Assembly: GCA_019916065.1 (NCBI GenBank)
Contig: CM034238.1
Location: forward strand, 36,919,375 to 36,983,374
Reading direction: 5' to 3'
Length of the DNA: 64,000 nucleotides
Source: Vitellaria paradoxa
Lineage: Eukaryota > Streptophyta > Magnoliopsida > Ericales > Sapotaceae
Positions 10,201 to 21,194 of this stretch are shown here, in pieces. Each line of letters starts with the position of its first letter. The first letter of the stretch is position 1. Position numbers and translations under genes: made by a program. The notes under the pieces were generated by a model. That model was not told the DNA's origin. It did no database searches and saw nothing but the letters and a program-made list of their open reading frames with translations.

Positions 10201-13000
10201 GTTGAAAAGACACAAGAAGGCACTAGGTTGGACAATAGCAGACCTTCATGGGATTAGCCCACTCATTTGCACACACTCCATTTACCTAGAGGAGGGGGCT
10301 AAACCAGTGAGACAACCTCAGAGGAGGTTGAATCCTAACATGAAGGAGGTAGTTAAAGGAGAAGTCCTTAAGCTCCTAGATGCTGGGATCATATATCCCA
10401 TTTCTGATTCTCAATGGGTGAGTCCCACCCAAGTTGTGCCAAAGAAGTCTGGAGTTACGGTTGTTAAGAATGAGAGCAATGAACTTGTGCCCACTAGGAT
10501 TCAGACAGGGTGGCGCATGTGCATTGACTATAGGAAGTTAAATGCCGTGACTAGGAAAGACCACTTCCCCTTACCCTTTATTGATCAGGTCTTAGAGAGG
10601 GTAGCTGGACAACCATTTTATTGCTTTCTCGATGGATATTCTGGATATAACCAAATCGAGATAGCCCTTGAGGATCAAGAAAAGACAACATTCACATGTC
10701 CTTTTGGTACATTTGCTTACCGGCGCATGCCTTTTGGTTTGTGTAATGCGCCGGCCACATTTCAAAGGTGCATGATGAGTATTTTTAGTGATTTTGTGGA
10801 GAAGTTTCTTGAGGTATTCATGGATGATTTCACTGTGTATGGGAGTGATTTTGATGCATGTTTGAGGAATCTAGAGAAGGTGTTAACAAGGTGTGAAGAG
10901 AAAAATCTAGTGTTGAATTGGGAAAAATGTCACTTCATGGTGACACAAGGTATTGTCCTAGGCCATGTTGTTTCTTCTAGGGGTATTGAAGTAGATAAGG
11001 CTAAGGTAGAAATCATTCAAAAGCTTCCAACCCCTAGGTGTGTGAAAGATGTGAGATCATTTCTCGGCCATGCAGGGTTCTATAGGAGGTTCATTGCATC
11101 TTTTAGTGCTATAGCTCGACCATTGTGTAACCTTCTAGTTCATGATGCACCTTTCGATTGGACCCTTGAGTGTCAGGTTGCATTTGAAAAATTGAAGGGG
11201 CTACTCACTTCAGCTCCTATCATTCAGACACCTGACTGGACTTTGCCTTTTGAATTGATGTGTGATGCCAGTGATTGTGCCATAGGTGCAGTCTTGGGCC
11301 AAAGGAAAGATAAAAGACCTTATGTACTATACTATGCCAGCAAGTCCCTTAGTGACACCCAAAAGAATTACACCACAACTGAAAAGGAGTTATTGGCAAT
11401 AGTATATGCACTAGATAAGTTTAGGTCTTATTTGATTGGCTCACATGTCATAATTTACACAGATCATGCTGCCCTTAAATACCTCCTCACCAAACAAGAC
11501 TCCAAGCCTAGGCTGATTAGATGGATTCTATTGCTTCAGGAGTTTGATTTAGAGATTAAGGATAAACGGGGGGTAGAAAATGTGGTAGCGGATCATCTTT
11601 CTAGACTTCCCCAACAGGACTTGATAGCTTATGACCCTCCCATTAATGAGACTTTTCCAGATGAGGATTTACTTCTTGTGTCTACCATTGAGTCTTCCCA
11701 AATTCCTTGGTATGCTGACATAGCAAATTATTTGGCTTCAGGCATGATACCCTCTCATTGGACTTTGCTGGATAGGAAGAAATTCTTTAGGAATGTGAAA
11801 TTCTTTTTCTGGGATGAGCCTTATCTTTTCAAGTACTGTCCAGACCAAGTCATTAGGAGGTGTATTCCTGATAGTGAGTTTCAGAGTGTGATGCGATTTT
11901 GTCATACCTTGGCATGTGGTGGACACTTTTCAGCCAAAAAGACTGTGGCCAAGATCTTACAATGTGGATTGTACTGGCCCACTATGTTTAAGGATGTTCA
12001 TGCATTTTGCCTTGCATGTGATAGATGTCAGAGGCTTGGAGGCCTAACTAGGAGAAATATGATGCCTTTACACCCCATTTATGTCTTGGATATCTTTGAT
12101 TGCTGGGGAATGGATTTTATGGGGCCATTTTTGAATTCCTTTGGATATGAATACATTTTGGTGGCCGTGGATTACGTGTCTAAGTGGGTAGAGGCCATTC
12201 CCACTAGAACAAATGACCATCGGGTAGTGATCAAGTTTTTAAAGGAAAATGTGTTTTCTCGATTTGGCATGCCAAGGGCAATGATTAGTGACAGAGGGAC
12301 ACATTTTTGTAATAGACCCGTAGGTATGTTAATGAAAAAATATGGGGTAGTTCATAAGGTGGGAACAGCCTATCATCCCCAAACTAGTGGTCAAGCTGAA
12401 TTAGCCAATAGGGAGATAAAGAGGATAATTGAGAAAACTGTGAACCCAACTAGGAAGGACTGGTCTTTGAGGTTAACCGATGCATTATGGGCATATAGAA
12501 CAGCATATAAGACCATTTTGGGTATGTCTCCCTATAGGTTGGTTTACGGGAAGGCTTGTCACTTGCCTGTGGAGATGGAGCACAAGGCATACTGGGCCAT
12601 AAGACAATTCAATGAGAACATAGATGAGTCAGGCATTCAAAGGAAGTTACAATTGAATGAATTAGAGGAAATTAGGCATGATGCTTATGAGAACTCAAAG
12701 GCCTCCAAGATCACCATGAAGAGGTTGCATGATTTGAGAATTTTGCAAAAAGAATTGCATATAGGCCAGAAAGTCCTTTTGTATGACTCTAGGTTGCACC
12801 TTTTTCCTGGAAAATTGAAGTCAAGATGGGTTGGACCTTACATTGTCAAATCTATGAATGAATTTGGGGCATTTGAGATTGAAAACCTTGTGGATGGGCA
12901 AGTTTTGCAAGTGAATGGCCATCGTTTGAAACCGTATCTTGAAAATTTTGTGGCCGAGGTGGAATCTTGGGAGTTGGAGGACCCACCTCCATTTGAATGA
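7256..13000 (+). CDS. Athila gag-pol polyprotein (gag, protease, RT, RNase H, integrase)
   Basis: A single open frame of 1914 codons encodes the structural and enzymatic proteins of the element. Gag domain at about residues 115-300 ([28 protein letters not shown]), zinc knuckle [14 protein letters not shown] at about 345-358 (CX2CX4HX4C), acidic lysine-rich linker near 555-620, protease DLGAS with Asp at about 733, RT with [10 protein letters not shown] and FMDD at about 1188-1191, RNase H ([10 protein letters not shown], Asp about 1337; TDHAALKYL), integrase zinc finger (HTLACGGHF...CLACDRCQ, from about 1549) and DDE core with Asp 1620 (DFMGP), Asp 1679 (SDRGTHF) and Glu 1715 (GQAELANR), giving the expected D-35-E spacing. 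No chromodomain follows. The first ATG at 7256 gives a Cys-rich N-terminus; the true start may be a later Met such as 7442. All catalytic residues appear present, so the product may be functional. Confidence 0.96.
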   Translation: MCLCICCILCMHLRSGRIVQSILHPQHQPIEEFIEFSLTSSSTSSTPQSPSSSSVSTDLAHLMENLGDNGQDGQEAIAPLDARPLRELLHPVRQTTPSCIILPLNQRNFTFKPGTIQLLPTFHGMDSENPYTYMKEFEDVCATCMDQNVSEDTVRLRLFPFSLKDKAKIWLNSLRPRSIGTWREMQAEFLKKYFPAHRTLMMQKQIMNFSCQPGESFFHAWERFKDLCNACPHHGFPIWRLCSFFYDALPSEHKQLVGTMSNGQFLDKSAEEAYEFLEELAENTKSWEVTSPSPLESRGVQAQSSGKLRLNDSDDLSARIASLTRKVELLETKKVNMISEREVRCVICEVPDHSTDECPTVPAFKEVLYGQTSNTNTSHNFPKPYSSQTQAQSGHPPLPNQYHPGLRNHPNFSWRNDSSSAPYPPQFNSNPSQGQPQGPSSSSFQPQYRKSSLEDTLQQFMQGQIGINNQSAKNQEQTNRAIEDIRNQLTKLIQSQSQTEKGRLPSQTIQNPQGQVHMGETLGEKSTHEHVQAITTLRSGRVVEKPDDPRLLRVNDKEGMVYGEKGESSEQGESKIEKKQNDDEGKRNDDDDVVEEVVRNERNEKMKKNKVEKNKDENKEREQVVGFQPRPPFPSQLSKSKKELLNSEIFEVFKQVRINLPLLDAIKQVPSYSKFLKDLCTVKRRVSVKEKAFMAEQVSAILQYKTPPKYNDPGCPTIACVIGEHKVKQALLDLGASVNLLPYTVYQQLGLGELKPTRVTLQLADRSVKIPRGILEDVLIQVDKFCYPVDFIVLDTQPTPQGSIPPVPVILGRPFLATTNAVINCRNGLMKISFGNLTAEMNIFRVAKQPMEEEEDIREVDLIQTVMEEHVEREFVGDPLEKALILGDGKDYRDEVDDEDVLEVLSWLDSAPIMSIEQSDQSIENLAPNMVNPRSSIVKPPKPDRKPLPSELKYTFLGEEESYPVVISSQLTKDQEEKLVEMLKRHKKALGWTIADLHGISPLICTHSIYLEEGAKPVRQPQRRLNPNMKEVVKGEVLKLLDAGIIYPISDSQWVSPTQVVPKKSGVTVVKNESNELVPTRIQTGWRMCIDYRKLNAVTRKDHFPLPFIDQVLERVAGQPFYCFLDGYSGYNQIEIALEDQEKTTFTCPFGTFAYRRMPFGLCNAPATFQRCMMSIFSDFVEKFLEVFMDDFTVYGSDFDACLRNLEKVLTRCEEKNLVLNWEKCHFMVTQGIVLGHVVSSRGIEVDKAKVEIIQKLPTPRCVKDVRSFLGHAGFYRRFIASFSAIARPLCNLLVHDAPFDWTLECQVAFEKLKGLLTSAPIIQTPDWTLPFELMCDASDCAIGAVLGQRKDKRPYVLYYASKSLSDTQKNYTTTEKELLAIVYALDKFRSYLIGSHVIIYTDHAALKYLLTKQDSKPRLIRWILLLQEFDLEIKDKRGVENVVADHLSRLPQQDLIAYDPPINETFPDEDLLLVSTIESSQIPWYADIANYLASGMIPSHWTLLDRKKFFRNVKFFFWDEPYLFKYCPDQVIRRCIPDSEFQSVMRFCHTLACGGHFSAKKTVAKILQCGLYWPTMFKDVHAFCLACDRCQRLGGLTRRNMMPLHPIYVLDIFDCWGMDFMGPFLNSFGYEYILVAVDYVSKWVEAIPTRTNDHRVVIKFLKENVFSRFGMPRAMISDRGTHFCNRPVGMLMKKYGVVHKVGTAYHPQTSGQAELANREIKRIIEKTVNPTRKDWSLRLTDALWAYRTAYKTILGMSPYRLVYGKACHLPVEMEHKAYWAIRQFNENIDESGIQRKLQLNELEEIRHDAYENSKASKITMKRLHDLRILQKELHIGQKVLLYDSRLHLFPGKLKSRWVGPYIVKSMNEFGAFEIENLVDGQVLQVNGHRLKPYLENFVAEVESWELEDPPPFE

Positions 13001-13636
13001 TTGGAAGTTTTGAATCAATGAATAAAGTAAATTAGGAGTAGTGTTTAGGTTTATATTTCTTTTTCTTTTATTTTACTGAATTATCATTTATGATTTGGGT
13101 TTCCTTATTTGCTCTCTTAACAATCTTTGTGAGCTTTGATGAATTTAGCTTGACAGTGTCATCCAAGTTGGGGGGAACAAGGAAGGAGATTCAATTCAGG
13201 TGACATCATTTGTGTGCATTAATTCAGGTATTTTTACAAAGGATTTGATTGACTAAGGTAATTTCCTTCCCATATTCATGATGATTTGATTGCATATTTC
13301 CACATTGGGGACAATGTTCAATTTAAGTTGGGGGGAAAGGTAACCATATTCATGATGGTAATTGTTGTGTTGGATTGATGTTGCATAACATGTTATAACC
13401 TGAGCATGAATGTTTCAAAAAAAAAAAAAAAAAAACTAGAAAATCAGAAAAAATTTTGCAAATTTTGAAAATTTTTTGTTAATTTTAAGAATTTGAGTCT
13501 TTTTAAATTCTTTTGGTAAATAATAGATTTAGAGAATCTAGTCTTGGTGACAATTCAATTCAGTTCTTATGAGCTAAGGCAAGAAGAGGTAAGATTCAGA
13601 GCTGAGCTAAACTGATATGGGATTTCTGATGTACAT
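13001..13636 (+). other. Athila spacer with two PPT-like AAGTTGGGGGG motifs
   Basis: Noncoding spacer after gag-pol. AAGTTGGGGGGAA occurs at 13165-13177 and again at 13325-13337; the same 11-mer, AAGTTGGGGGG, forms the real PPT at 17347-17357. A run of about 19 A lies near 13417-13436. No frame is convincing here. Confidence 0.7.
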
Positions 13637-13836
13637 TGGTTCGAACCCATGTTTGAACAAAAGATTAAGAGGAGTTTGTTCGAACCAATGTTCAAACTAG
13701 CAGTTTGTTCGAACCCCTGTTCAAACCAAGTCAGTCAGAGTAATTTGTTCGAACCTTTGTTCGAACCAACTGAGAAAAGTTAGTTTGTTCGAACCAGTGT
13801 TCGAACCATTGGTCTGTTCGAACCCTTGTTCGAACA
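13637..13836. repeat. Internal array of GTTCGAAC palindromes
   Basis: Nine copies of GTTCGAAC by eye in 200 bp, in the same extended contexts as in the LTR (GTTCGAACCTTTGTTCGAAC). It lies between gag-pol and the second ORF. It is not an LTR copy: the intervening words (AGATTAAGAGG, TCAGTCAGAG) differ. Confidence 0.88.
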
Positions 13837-13856
13837 ATCGGGCAATCCAGGCAGAC

Positions 13857-13867
13857 TATAAATAGAC
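13857..13867 (+). promoter_or_regulatory. TATA box of a putative internal promoter
   Basis: CTATAAATAGA lies about 20 bp after the internal palindrome array and about 420 bp before the ATG of the second ORF. It matches the plant TATA consensus closely. Transcription would be expected to start near 13890. A short open frame at 13954-14241 would then lie in the leader. Promoter function is inferred from position and motif only. Confidence 0.6.
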
Positions 13868-14284
13868 CACTTCAGAAATTTTAGGGCTCATTTCACTGTT
13901 TTGGGTCCTAACACTGGTACGAACGAAGAGAGTTCACTGGGCAGCTGGGGTGTTTGATTTTGAATCCGATTGGAAGGGGCCTTTCATTTTACAAACTCAA
14001 GCTTCAATTTAACTCTAATGGGAGTTGGATTCCGGTGGTGAGGAAGCTAGGGCTCGAATCTGAATTGAGTACAGAGGTAGGTTTCGGTACTGTAGCTGAT
14101 CTCCATTTCGGTTTTGATAAAGCATTGTTGAAATTAGTTATTTCTGTGAGTTTGGGAAGTAATTGGAGTGATATTTTTTTGCTTGCAATTGAAGTTGTGG
14201 AAGAGCAATTAAGAAATTCACTTAGAAGGGTGTTTTCCTAATCTGGTTGAGTGTCTGTGAGCTGATTTCTTGAACTACCCGAAA

Positions 14285-15683
14285 ATGGCTTCACCTAAGA
14301 AAGTGTATGAGAAGAGGAAGAAGGTTAAAGGAGCTGGTCCTCAACACTCAAAACCTGAAAAACTCACCCCAACCAAGAAAAGAGCAAAAACCCAATCCAC
14401 TAGCCAACCTGGGACCCTACCTGCTGTTACATCAGCTGAGATCAGCCCAGTAATTGCCACTGACCAACCAAGCCATCAATTGGACCTCAATCCAACACCT
14501 ACACCTCAGCCCACATCTAACCTACCCATTGAACAATTACAATCCCACCTCACCCCCACTTCAGAGCAAACACCAAGGACACCCCTGGAACCCCAATCAG
14601 AGGCCACTCCTGAAACCATTAGAAACCTGATTGAGGAGTTAAATGAGGAAGCTGGGAATGAGGAAGAAGAGGGTGATCCCTATGATGACTTCAAGTTCTC
14701 AAGTGCTCGAGCACAAAAGGGGTTTGATAAGTATTGGAGCAAGAGGTCTGTGATAGTGGAGAGAGGGATGGAGCTGAGTCATTTTCAAGGAGAAGAATTT
14801 AAATTGAAACAGAATTTTGAAGCAAGGAAATGGGAAAAAATGGGCTCAATTTAGTGGAGTAGCTGTGGTTCCCATTGTCCAAGAATTCTATGCCAACATT
14901 TTGGACCTCAAGAAGGAAGAGAAAGATTGTATTGTGACTAAGGTGAGGGGAATTCACATTGAAGTCTCTCCTAAGGATGTGAGGAAATTTTTTGGATTGA
15001 AGGAGGAAAAGCAACCTCAATTCCCATTCTCAATTGAGGAAGCTCTTGATAAGGATGCTTTGGCTAAGGTATTGACTGGAAACCCCAAAGCTGAGTGGGG
15101 CCACAAGAAGAAGATTGCTAAGAATAGGTTGAATTCAAAGTTCAACTCATTGCACTTCTTAGCATGTTCACAACTCAATCCAGTGATGAACACTTCTGAG
15201 CTGAGTTATGAGAGGGGCTTACTTTTGTATGCAATTGACAAGGGATTGAAGGTGGAATTGGGGCAGCTCATATGGGAGAATATGGCTGAGGCTTCAAAGA
15301 TAAAAAAGGGGGTCAGTGGATTGCCATTTGCTGGGTTCATCACCAAGTATGTCTGTAAAAAGAAAGTTGTATCTGAATTGGGAGAACAAGTGGCCAAGCC
15401 ATTGGGGCATATCACTGCTTCATCTAGGGAAAGAAGTGCAAGCCATAAGAAGAAGAAAGAAGGGACCACAACTGAAGAAGTTATGGAGAAGATGCTAGAG
15501 AAGTGGGATGAAGTGAAGGTCAAACTTGGAGAGATTAAGAATGACCAGTACTTTATCAAGCAAGAGCTCCAAAGCCAAGGGAAGAGGATTGCAGCCATTG
15601 AGGCTAAGCTGGAGCTATTACTTTCTTCTACCACTGCTGGGACTTCATCAGTGCCATCCGAGGACCCTCCTCTTGGCTCTTAG
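14285..15683 (+). pseudogene. Athila second ORF (env-position, plant transposon protein domain), one frameshift
   Basis: Two overlapping frames together make one protein of about 465 residues. The N-terminal part begins MASPKKVYEKRKK, is Pro/Thr/Gln-rich and ends in an acidic stretch (EELNEEAGNEEEEGD). The C-terminal part contains VVPIVQEFYANI, VSPKDVRKFFGL and HFLACSQLNPVMNTS, which I associate with the widespread plant transposon protein domain found in the third ORF of Athila elements, and ends with a coiled-coil-like Lys/Glu-rich tail (about 15450-15630). The frames meet at an A run (14835-14840), where one base more than the frame requires shifts reading to an early stop at 14854. No signal peptide or clear membrane segment was seen, so an envelope role is not supported. 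Start chosen at the ATG of 14285 because upstream in-frame codons lack an ATG. Confidence 0.75.
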
Positions 15684-16591
15684 ATCTTAGGAGCTGTTTT
15701 GTTTTGTTGTCACCAAGCTAGGAGTTGTAGTACTTTTTGACTTTAGTTAATTTTGTTGCTTTATTGTAGGACTTTTTGACTTGTAGTAAGCCTGTGAAGT
15801 GAGCTTTGACATGTTTTTGTAATCAAAGGCCAAATTTGAACTTTTTGTAAAACTTGAAGTGGAATGAAATGAAATGAAGTTCCTTTTTAGTTCTTGACTT
15901 GGTTCAAAGCATTTACATGGTTGATTAATGCTCATTCTTGAGAATTGCTTGTGATTTATCCTTTAAGTCTTAATTGTCAACATGGAGTTCATAGTTTCAA
16001 CACTTTTGAAGTTGTGTGAAATTAAATTGTGCATTAAGAAATTGTGTGAGTATGAACTCTTGGGACTTAAGTCGACTCAAGAAATGCATATTTTTATTCT
16101 CTAATAAGTGGAGACTAGCCTTGTGAGATTTGAGCCTTTAGCTTCCCTTGTTGAGTGGTTGAACTTAATCTCACATGTTTTTCACATCTATATTCTTTTA
16201 GTAGCTCTAATTACTTGTTTTGAATCTTTAAGCATGAGAAACTCATCAGCTGGAACCATGAACATTGGAATGGATTTGTCAACTCAATTGAACTCTTGGA
16301 AGTGAAGTAGGCCATCCTTGCATTGTTGAGCCTTATTGACCTTTCTTTCTTAATTAATTTTCCTTAGGAGCCAAGTTGAGCTATGAATGCATGAATGCAT
16401 AATTCTTTTTGGAGCCTTGAACAATACCCTAATCCTTACAAAATTTTAACAACCTACCTAAGTGCCTTAGTGATGTATAAGCTTAAGGGAGGTAGAATGA
16501 GCCAAAGGTAGTGGTAGTTTTGAGGAAATGGAAGGTTGATAAAAAGGAAAGAAAAGGAAAAGAAGAGTGATACAAGGATGTGTTTTTCAAT

Positions 16592-16630
<39 letters not shown>

Positions 16631-17346
16631 AGAAGAGTTTGAAGAGAATTGACATATTTTTTTTTTGGGAACTCAAAAAGGGTGAAAGAAAAGGAACAAA
16701 GAATGGAGTATGATTGAGAAGAGAAGGATCAAATTACACAACTAAGGCACATTTTGAATTATCCCTTCCCTTCCTTGGTACCACATTTAACCCCTTAGCC
16801 CCATTACAACCCAATAAAGACCTAATAGATCTAAGGTGTTAATTGAGTTGAATTTGAAGTTCTCAATGTGAAATAGTTCAAGATTTCCATTGCTATGGAT
16901 TATTCCTTTCATAGAGCTACACCAAGTCCAATATTCATTGAATTTTATCGTTTTTGACTTAAGGAAGGTTCTTACTAGAATTGGTTTTATACTTACTCTT
17001 ATGAAAGAATCTTCCAAGAGTGTCTTACCCAATTCTCATTTCATTAAAGAGAGTATGCCCTGTGAGGATTGAAGTCAAGACTTGAGAGAATTCTTGTGCA
17101 TCATTGAGTTAGATTTATGTTCTAGTGAGGAATTATGAGCATGATGGATTGATTCATGTTTTAAGACCATACAATGAATAGAGGGTTGCTCCTATGAAGT
17201 TCCATGTTAACTTTTAATTGTCTTGGGGAGTTGAACTTGAAAATTCAAAAGAATTTGCATTAAGATGTCATGTGCAACTTTGAATTAGGTTAAAGACTGA
17301 GAAGTGACCTCTTGTTGAGCTAATTTGCTAGGGCCTAGCAAATCTC
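15684..17346 (+). other. Athila long 3' untranslated stretch
   Basis: About 1.66 kb between the second ORF and the PPT with no convincing coding frame. It includes an A run of about 32 near 16596-16627 and a T run near 16657-16665. Long noncoding regions here are usual in Athila elements. Confidence 0.6.
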
Positions 17347-17359
17347 AAGTTGGGGGGTG
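17347..17359 (+). promoter_or_regulatory. Athila polypurine tract
   Basis: AAGTTGGGGGGTG directly precedes the 3' LTR, which starts with TG at 17360. It serves as the primer for plus-strand synthesis. Confidence 0.88.
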
Positions 17360-19171
17360 TGATTGTACTATGAAAAGTACAATCATTAACCTTAATTAGT
17401 GATTTGTTAGGTGGATTTATAGCTAAAAAGATGATAAATTGTTTTTAAATGCATTCATGAGGAATTCTTGTGATTTGCAGGTGTTTGGGACTAAAATGGA
17501 TGAAGTTGGGCTAAATTGGATGAAATCAAGAAGCTGGTTCGAACACATGTTTGAACCAACTATTGTTCAAACCAATGTTCTAACCACAGAAGGCAAACCA
17601 GAAAAAGATGCAGCAGATTTTGGCTAAGTGTTGGAAAAAGTGGTTCAAACCAATGTTCAAACCATAGGATGTTTGAACCTTGGTTAGAACAACAGAAGCC
17701 AAGTATAGACCAACAAGTGCTGAAATTGATTAAGGCAAATTGGTTCGAACCTTTGTTCAAACCACATCTGGTTTGAACTTTGGTTCGATTGACAGAAGGG
17801 TGAAAAGTTGCAGAGCTTAAAAAAATTTCTAAGTCCAAGACTTTGGTTCGAACTTTGGTTCGAACCAACCTTTGTTCAAACATTGGTTCGATCAACAGAA
17901 GCTGTGCAAGGTTCAACTGGAAGATAATTTTCTAAGTCCCAAACTTTGGTTCGAACTTTTGTTCGAACCAACCTTTGTTCAAACATTGGTTCGATCAACA
18001 GAAGCTGTGCAAGGTTCAACTGGAGGAAAATTTTCTAAGTCTCAAACTTTGGTTCGAACCCTTGTTCGAACCAACCTTGGTTCAAACACTGGTTAGAACA
18101 ACAGAGGCTATGCAAAGTCTAATTGGAGTGAAATCTGACTAAGTCCCAGAATTTGGTTCGAACCTTTGTTCGAACCAATCAGCCTGTTCGAACCTTTGTT
18201 CGAACCAACCTGCAACTCGAGGATTCTGAAATTCAGCTTTTGAGAAATGGGCAATTATGTACTTTTACATGTTATATTTCATATATATATATACGAAGGA
18301 GGTTTTTACAGGGAGACAGATTCATTTCTTTCAGTTAAGCTTTCCTTTTAGAGAGAGAGAATTGTAGAGAGAGAAAGTGTATTCATCTTCAATTTCTTGA
18401 AGTTTTGTAGCAGATTTTCAGTTTTATGAATGGATTTACTTCAATTTCTATTGTTTTCTTCTTTTATGATGTTTGAGTAGACTTCTCTCTTGGATTCAAG
18501 GCAAGTCTCGTAGTTGATTTGCAAGAATTTCAAGGTAATGGACTTAATGTTGAAATCTATTTTGTTAAAGGAAGAATCTATGTTTGATTTGAATTGATTA
18601 TTGATTTTTGAGTTGAGATTTCAATTGAACTCAATTTTGTATGATTTATGGCTTTTACTTATAGATTTCTATATAGAATTATCATGCCTTTCTCTTGGAT
18701 TTGTATGGTAATTGCTATTCTTAGGATTTATATGTAAGACCTATAAGCTATGCATATTAGGTGTTTGATTTGAATTCTCAGCAGATTTTTGTTCTTAATT
18801 TCTTATTCAAATCAGATTTGGATTGTTCTAAGTGGTTTTATATTCAGAATATCTTTTGATCTACCCTTTTTAGGTGTAGAATTCTTGAAATTTATTGTCA
18901 ATCACTACGAGCTTGTTTTGGATCCAAGGTTTTCTTAAATTTGTTTCTTAAAACATTTTATCCAACCAACCAATTCTAAAACCAAATTGAATCTCTATCA
19001 TTCATTGTGGGGTTGAAAATTTGTCTAAAACCTTTTCCAAGAATTGTTTGTTCACTAATTTTTACTAAGGCTCTCTGTGGACACGATCCGGTTCTCACCG
19101 GTAATTGTGCTTCAATAGACACCCTGCACTTGGGGTCGAGCCAATATTGATACATTGGAATCGAGCAAGCA
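17360..19171 (+). repeat. 3' LTR of the Athila element (1812 bp)
   Basis: Matches 5251-7063 with about six substitutions and three one-base indels seen by eye, most of them clustered 18270-18660 (for example GTATTCATC against GTATTCCATC, and GTAGCAGATT against GTATCAGAATT). It ends AAGCA at 19171, followed by the target duplicate ATGAG. Confidence 0.96.
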
Positions 19172-20341
19172 ATGAGTGGTGGTAATCAAATCAGAAAACA
19201 AATAAGGATTACCTGATACATGAGCACTAGCACCAGAGTCAAGAATCCATTGTGGAGCAGATGAGGTGGAGAAACAAGCACTATTACCTGAATGGGCCAA
19301 AGTGGCAGTGGAACTGGAAGAGCGAGAGATCCGAAGAGCTTGCACAATAGCATCCAACTCAGTAGGAGAGAAGGGAGCCTGAGAAACTACCCTTGAGTTA
19401 ACAGGATCACTTGTACCAGAAGTAGAACCAGAGGCTGTAGTAACATGGTGAGCTTGATCAGGACGACCATATTTCTTCCAGCAATAAGGCTCTGTGTGAT
19501 TTGTACCACCACAATGATTACACTTTTTGGTGCCGCGTCCCGAATTGCGACCACCACCCCGAGAATTACGGCCCATACCACGTGAGCCACCACGAGATCC
19601 TCCATGACCTCCAGAACTATTAATCAAAGCAGCAGAGTCTGTCCCACTGGAAGCAGATGATGTTGAACGGGGATGATGACCCAAGGAAGATCGTTGCAAC
19701 CGAGAATAAGCACTGGCTAAAGAAAGAATAGTCTCCCCAGCCAAAAACTGATCTCTGTAACTACGAAAATCATCATTTAGTCCTGCCAGCAGAAGAACAG
19801 TCATAAGCTCATTCCATTGTCCCATCATCTCCGCTTTAGTCTCAGGAAAGGGACGAAGTTGCAAGAGACGATCACCAAGGGCTTTAAGTGTGCTGTAATA
19901 ATCAGATAGTGATCTATCTCCCTGTCGGAGAGAAAAGAGTTGCTCGTACGCCGCAAAAACTTCAGAAATATTACTACGCTGAGAGAACGAATCAGCTAAA
20001 GAATCCCAGATTGCCTTAGAGGTGTTACACAAGGATACAGTTCGAAAAACTGAAGGTTCGAGATTGTGCCATAACCAACTCATAACATTAGCATCAATAG
20101 CTCGCCATTGCGAATACGTGGGAGATGTTGAGTCTGGAGGAGAATCCGTAATGTAATTTTCCAATTGTCGACCAATAAGGAATATACGAACAGCATGAGA
20201 CCAAGTTAAATAGTTGGCGGCTCCATTCAATTTCTCACAAACAATAGATTTTGGAAAATTTTCAATTGAAATAGCATGCGCAGGAACAGGTGAAAAACTT
20301 TCATCTGAAGTAGTCTTGACAGTAGACGGATTAATAGCCAT
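19172..20341 (-). CDS. Copia gag and N-terminal protease, interrupted by Athila
   Basis: From the ATG at 20339-20341 (MAINPSTVKT) the minus strand is open into the Athila junction. Gag domain residues include LNGAANYLTWSHAVRIFLIG, AIWDSLADSFSQRSN and FLAGLNDDF-type text (LLAGLNDDFRSYRDQFLAGE). A Gly/Arg-rich stretch precedes a zinc knuckle CNHCGGTNHTEPYC (CX2CX4HX4C). The protease active site WILDSGASAHVSG follows close to the junction. The frame resumes at 5250 on the other side of Athila (HRLTLADGS). Six codons upstream an alternative in-frame Met exists, but MAINP lies in better register with the family start. No stop was seen in this part. Confidence 0.92.
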
Positions 20342-20975
20342 TAGCCAAATATAAATCACAACTCAAATCAGAGTAGAAAGACCACACAGCGGCGTATAAG
20401 GTTTCAAAGCACAACAAGGAGCACGAACCAACTCACAATCGAACGATCAACAACGATCAACTACGATTGAGCAGAAAAATAAAAAAAATAGTAGAGAGTA
20501 CGAGTATTATCAATCGACAGTATGTAACACACCGAACATCAGATCTGGTTGTCTAAAACGTGAGAGATCCAAGATCCGATCGAGAAGGAGATAAGCCAAG
20601 TTTCAAGAATCATCCACGACACAAATCAAGCATAAGAGGAGAAGAACAGGAAGAGGTGACTGCCATGGTGTGTCGCCGGAGATCAGCCGTCGGTGCACGC
20701 GCCGACAAGCGCTGGAAAAGAGAGGCGCATGAGCCTCACACGCCGGGAACCAAGCCGCGCGTGAAGGCGCGTCAGGTCATCTTCGGTGATGGTCTTCGTC
20801 GGTGGTAGTCGCCGATCGACGCCGAGTCTGTTGGTGGTGGCGCCGGTCAACAAAGATCGCCGGAGAGTGGTCCGGCAGTGATGAACAGTGGCGGCAATGA
20901 TGAACAGTAGCGCGGCTAGGGTTTTCTTCTTTTTTTTTTTTTCTGGAAAAGAAAATAAAGAAGGGAAAAGGAATC
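20342..20975 (-). other. Copia leader, with unusually GC-rich segment 20650-20900
   Basis: Untranslated region between PBS and gag. The part 20660-20900 is strongly GC-rich (CGCCGGAGATC, GGTGGTGGCGCCGGTC, GCGCGCC-like words) amid AT-rich surroundings. An open frame on the plus strand at 20560-20808 is antisense to the element and judged incidental. Confidence 0.6.
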
Positions 20976-20987
20976 GCTCTAATACCA
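20976..20987 (-). promoter_or_regulatory. Copia primer binding site, initiator tRNA-Met type
   Basis: The minus strand reads TGGTATTAGAGC immediately after the 5' LTR. This differs by one base from TGGTATCAGAGC, the usual complement to plant initiator tRNA-Met. Confidence 0.88.
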
Positions 20988-21189
20988 AGTTGAAAATCAG
21001 AACAGAAAAATTAGAGAGAGAAGAAAAAGCGAGAGAGATAAGATTTTTCTTCTCCCTCATACTCTATTTATAATCAAGTTTAGGTTACAAAATATAGAAA
21101 TTGAAATCAGCCAATATATGGCAATAACCAAAAATAACTAAATCACAATCCATCAATTATGCCTTAAATATTCCTAACATATTCTAACA
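20988..21189 (-). repeat. 5' LTR of the copia element (202 bp)
   Basis: Matches 1950-2151 with about six substitutions. Minus-strand ends are TGTTAGAATATG and GATTTTCAACT. Target duplicate GTAAT follows at 21190-21194. Confidence 0.95.
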
Positions 21190-21194
21190 GTAAT

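Larger units (their letters stand above)
5251..19171 (+). mobile_element. Athila-type Ty3/gypsy retrotransposon, young, nearly intact
   Basis: Boundaries are exact: 5-bp target duplicates ATGAG at 5246-5250 and 19172-19176, LTRs starting TGATTGTAC and ending AAGCA. Internal features in order are PBS, one long gag-pol frame, a palindrome array with TATA box, a second ORF of the Athila env-position type, a long 3' untranslated stretch and a PPT. The PBS matching tRNA-Asp, the DLGAS protease, the absence of a chromodomain and the second ORF place it in the Athila lineage. The two LTRs differ by about 6 substitutions and 3 single-base indels over 1812 bp (about 0.3%). At a commonly assumed plant rate of 1.3e-8 per site per year that is of the order of 0.1 million years. 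It sits inside the older copia element. Confidence 0.96.
1950..21189 (-). mobile_element. Ty1/copia LTR retrotransposon, split by an Athila insertion
   Basis: The element lies on the minus strand: 5' LTR at the right (20988-21189), 3' LTR at the left (1950-2151), flanked by 5-bp duplicates GTAAT at 1945-1949 and 21190-21194. Removing the Athila element (5251-19171) and one copy of its target duplicate leaves about 5.3 kb, normal for copia. The order on the minus strand is PBS, leader, gag with zinc knuckle and protease, then integrase, reverse transcriptase and RNase H, the diagnostic copia order. The two 202-bp LTRs differ at about 6 sites (3%). Two in-frame stops in pol and the Athila insertion make it non-autonomous. 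Confidence 0.95.

Noticed and set aside
14285..15683. Envelope glycoprotein in the Athila second ORF
   Set aside because: No signal peptide, membrane segment or cleavage motif is visible; only the position is env-like.
20560..20808. Host gene on the plus strand
   Set aside because: It lies within the copia leader between PBS and gag on the opposite strand, and has no recognisable domain.
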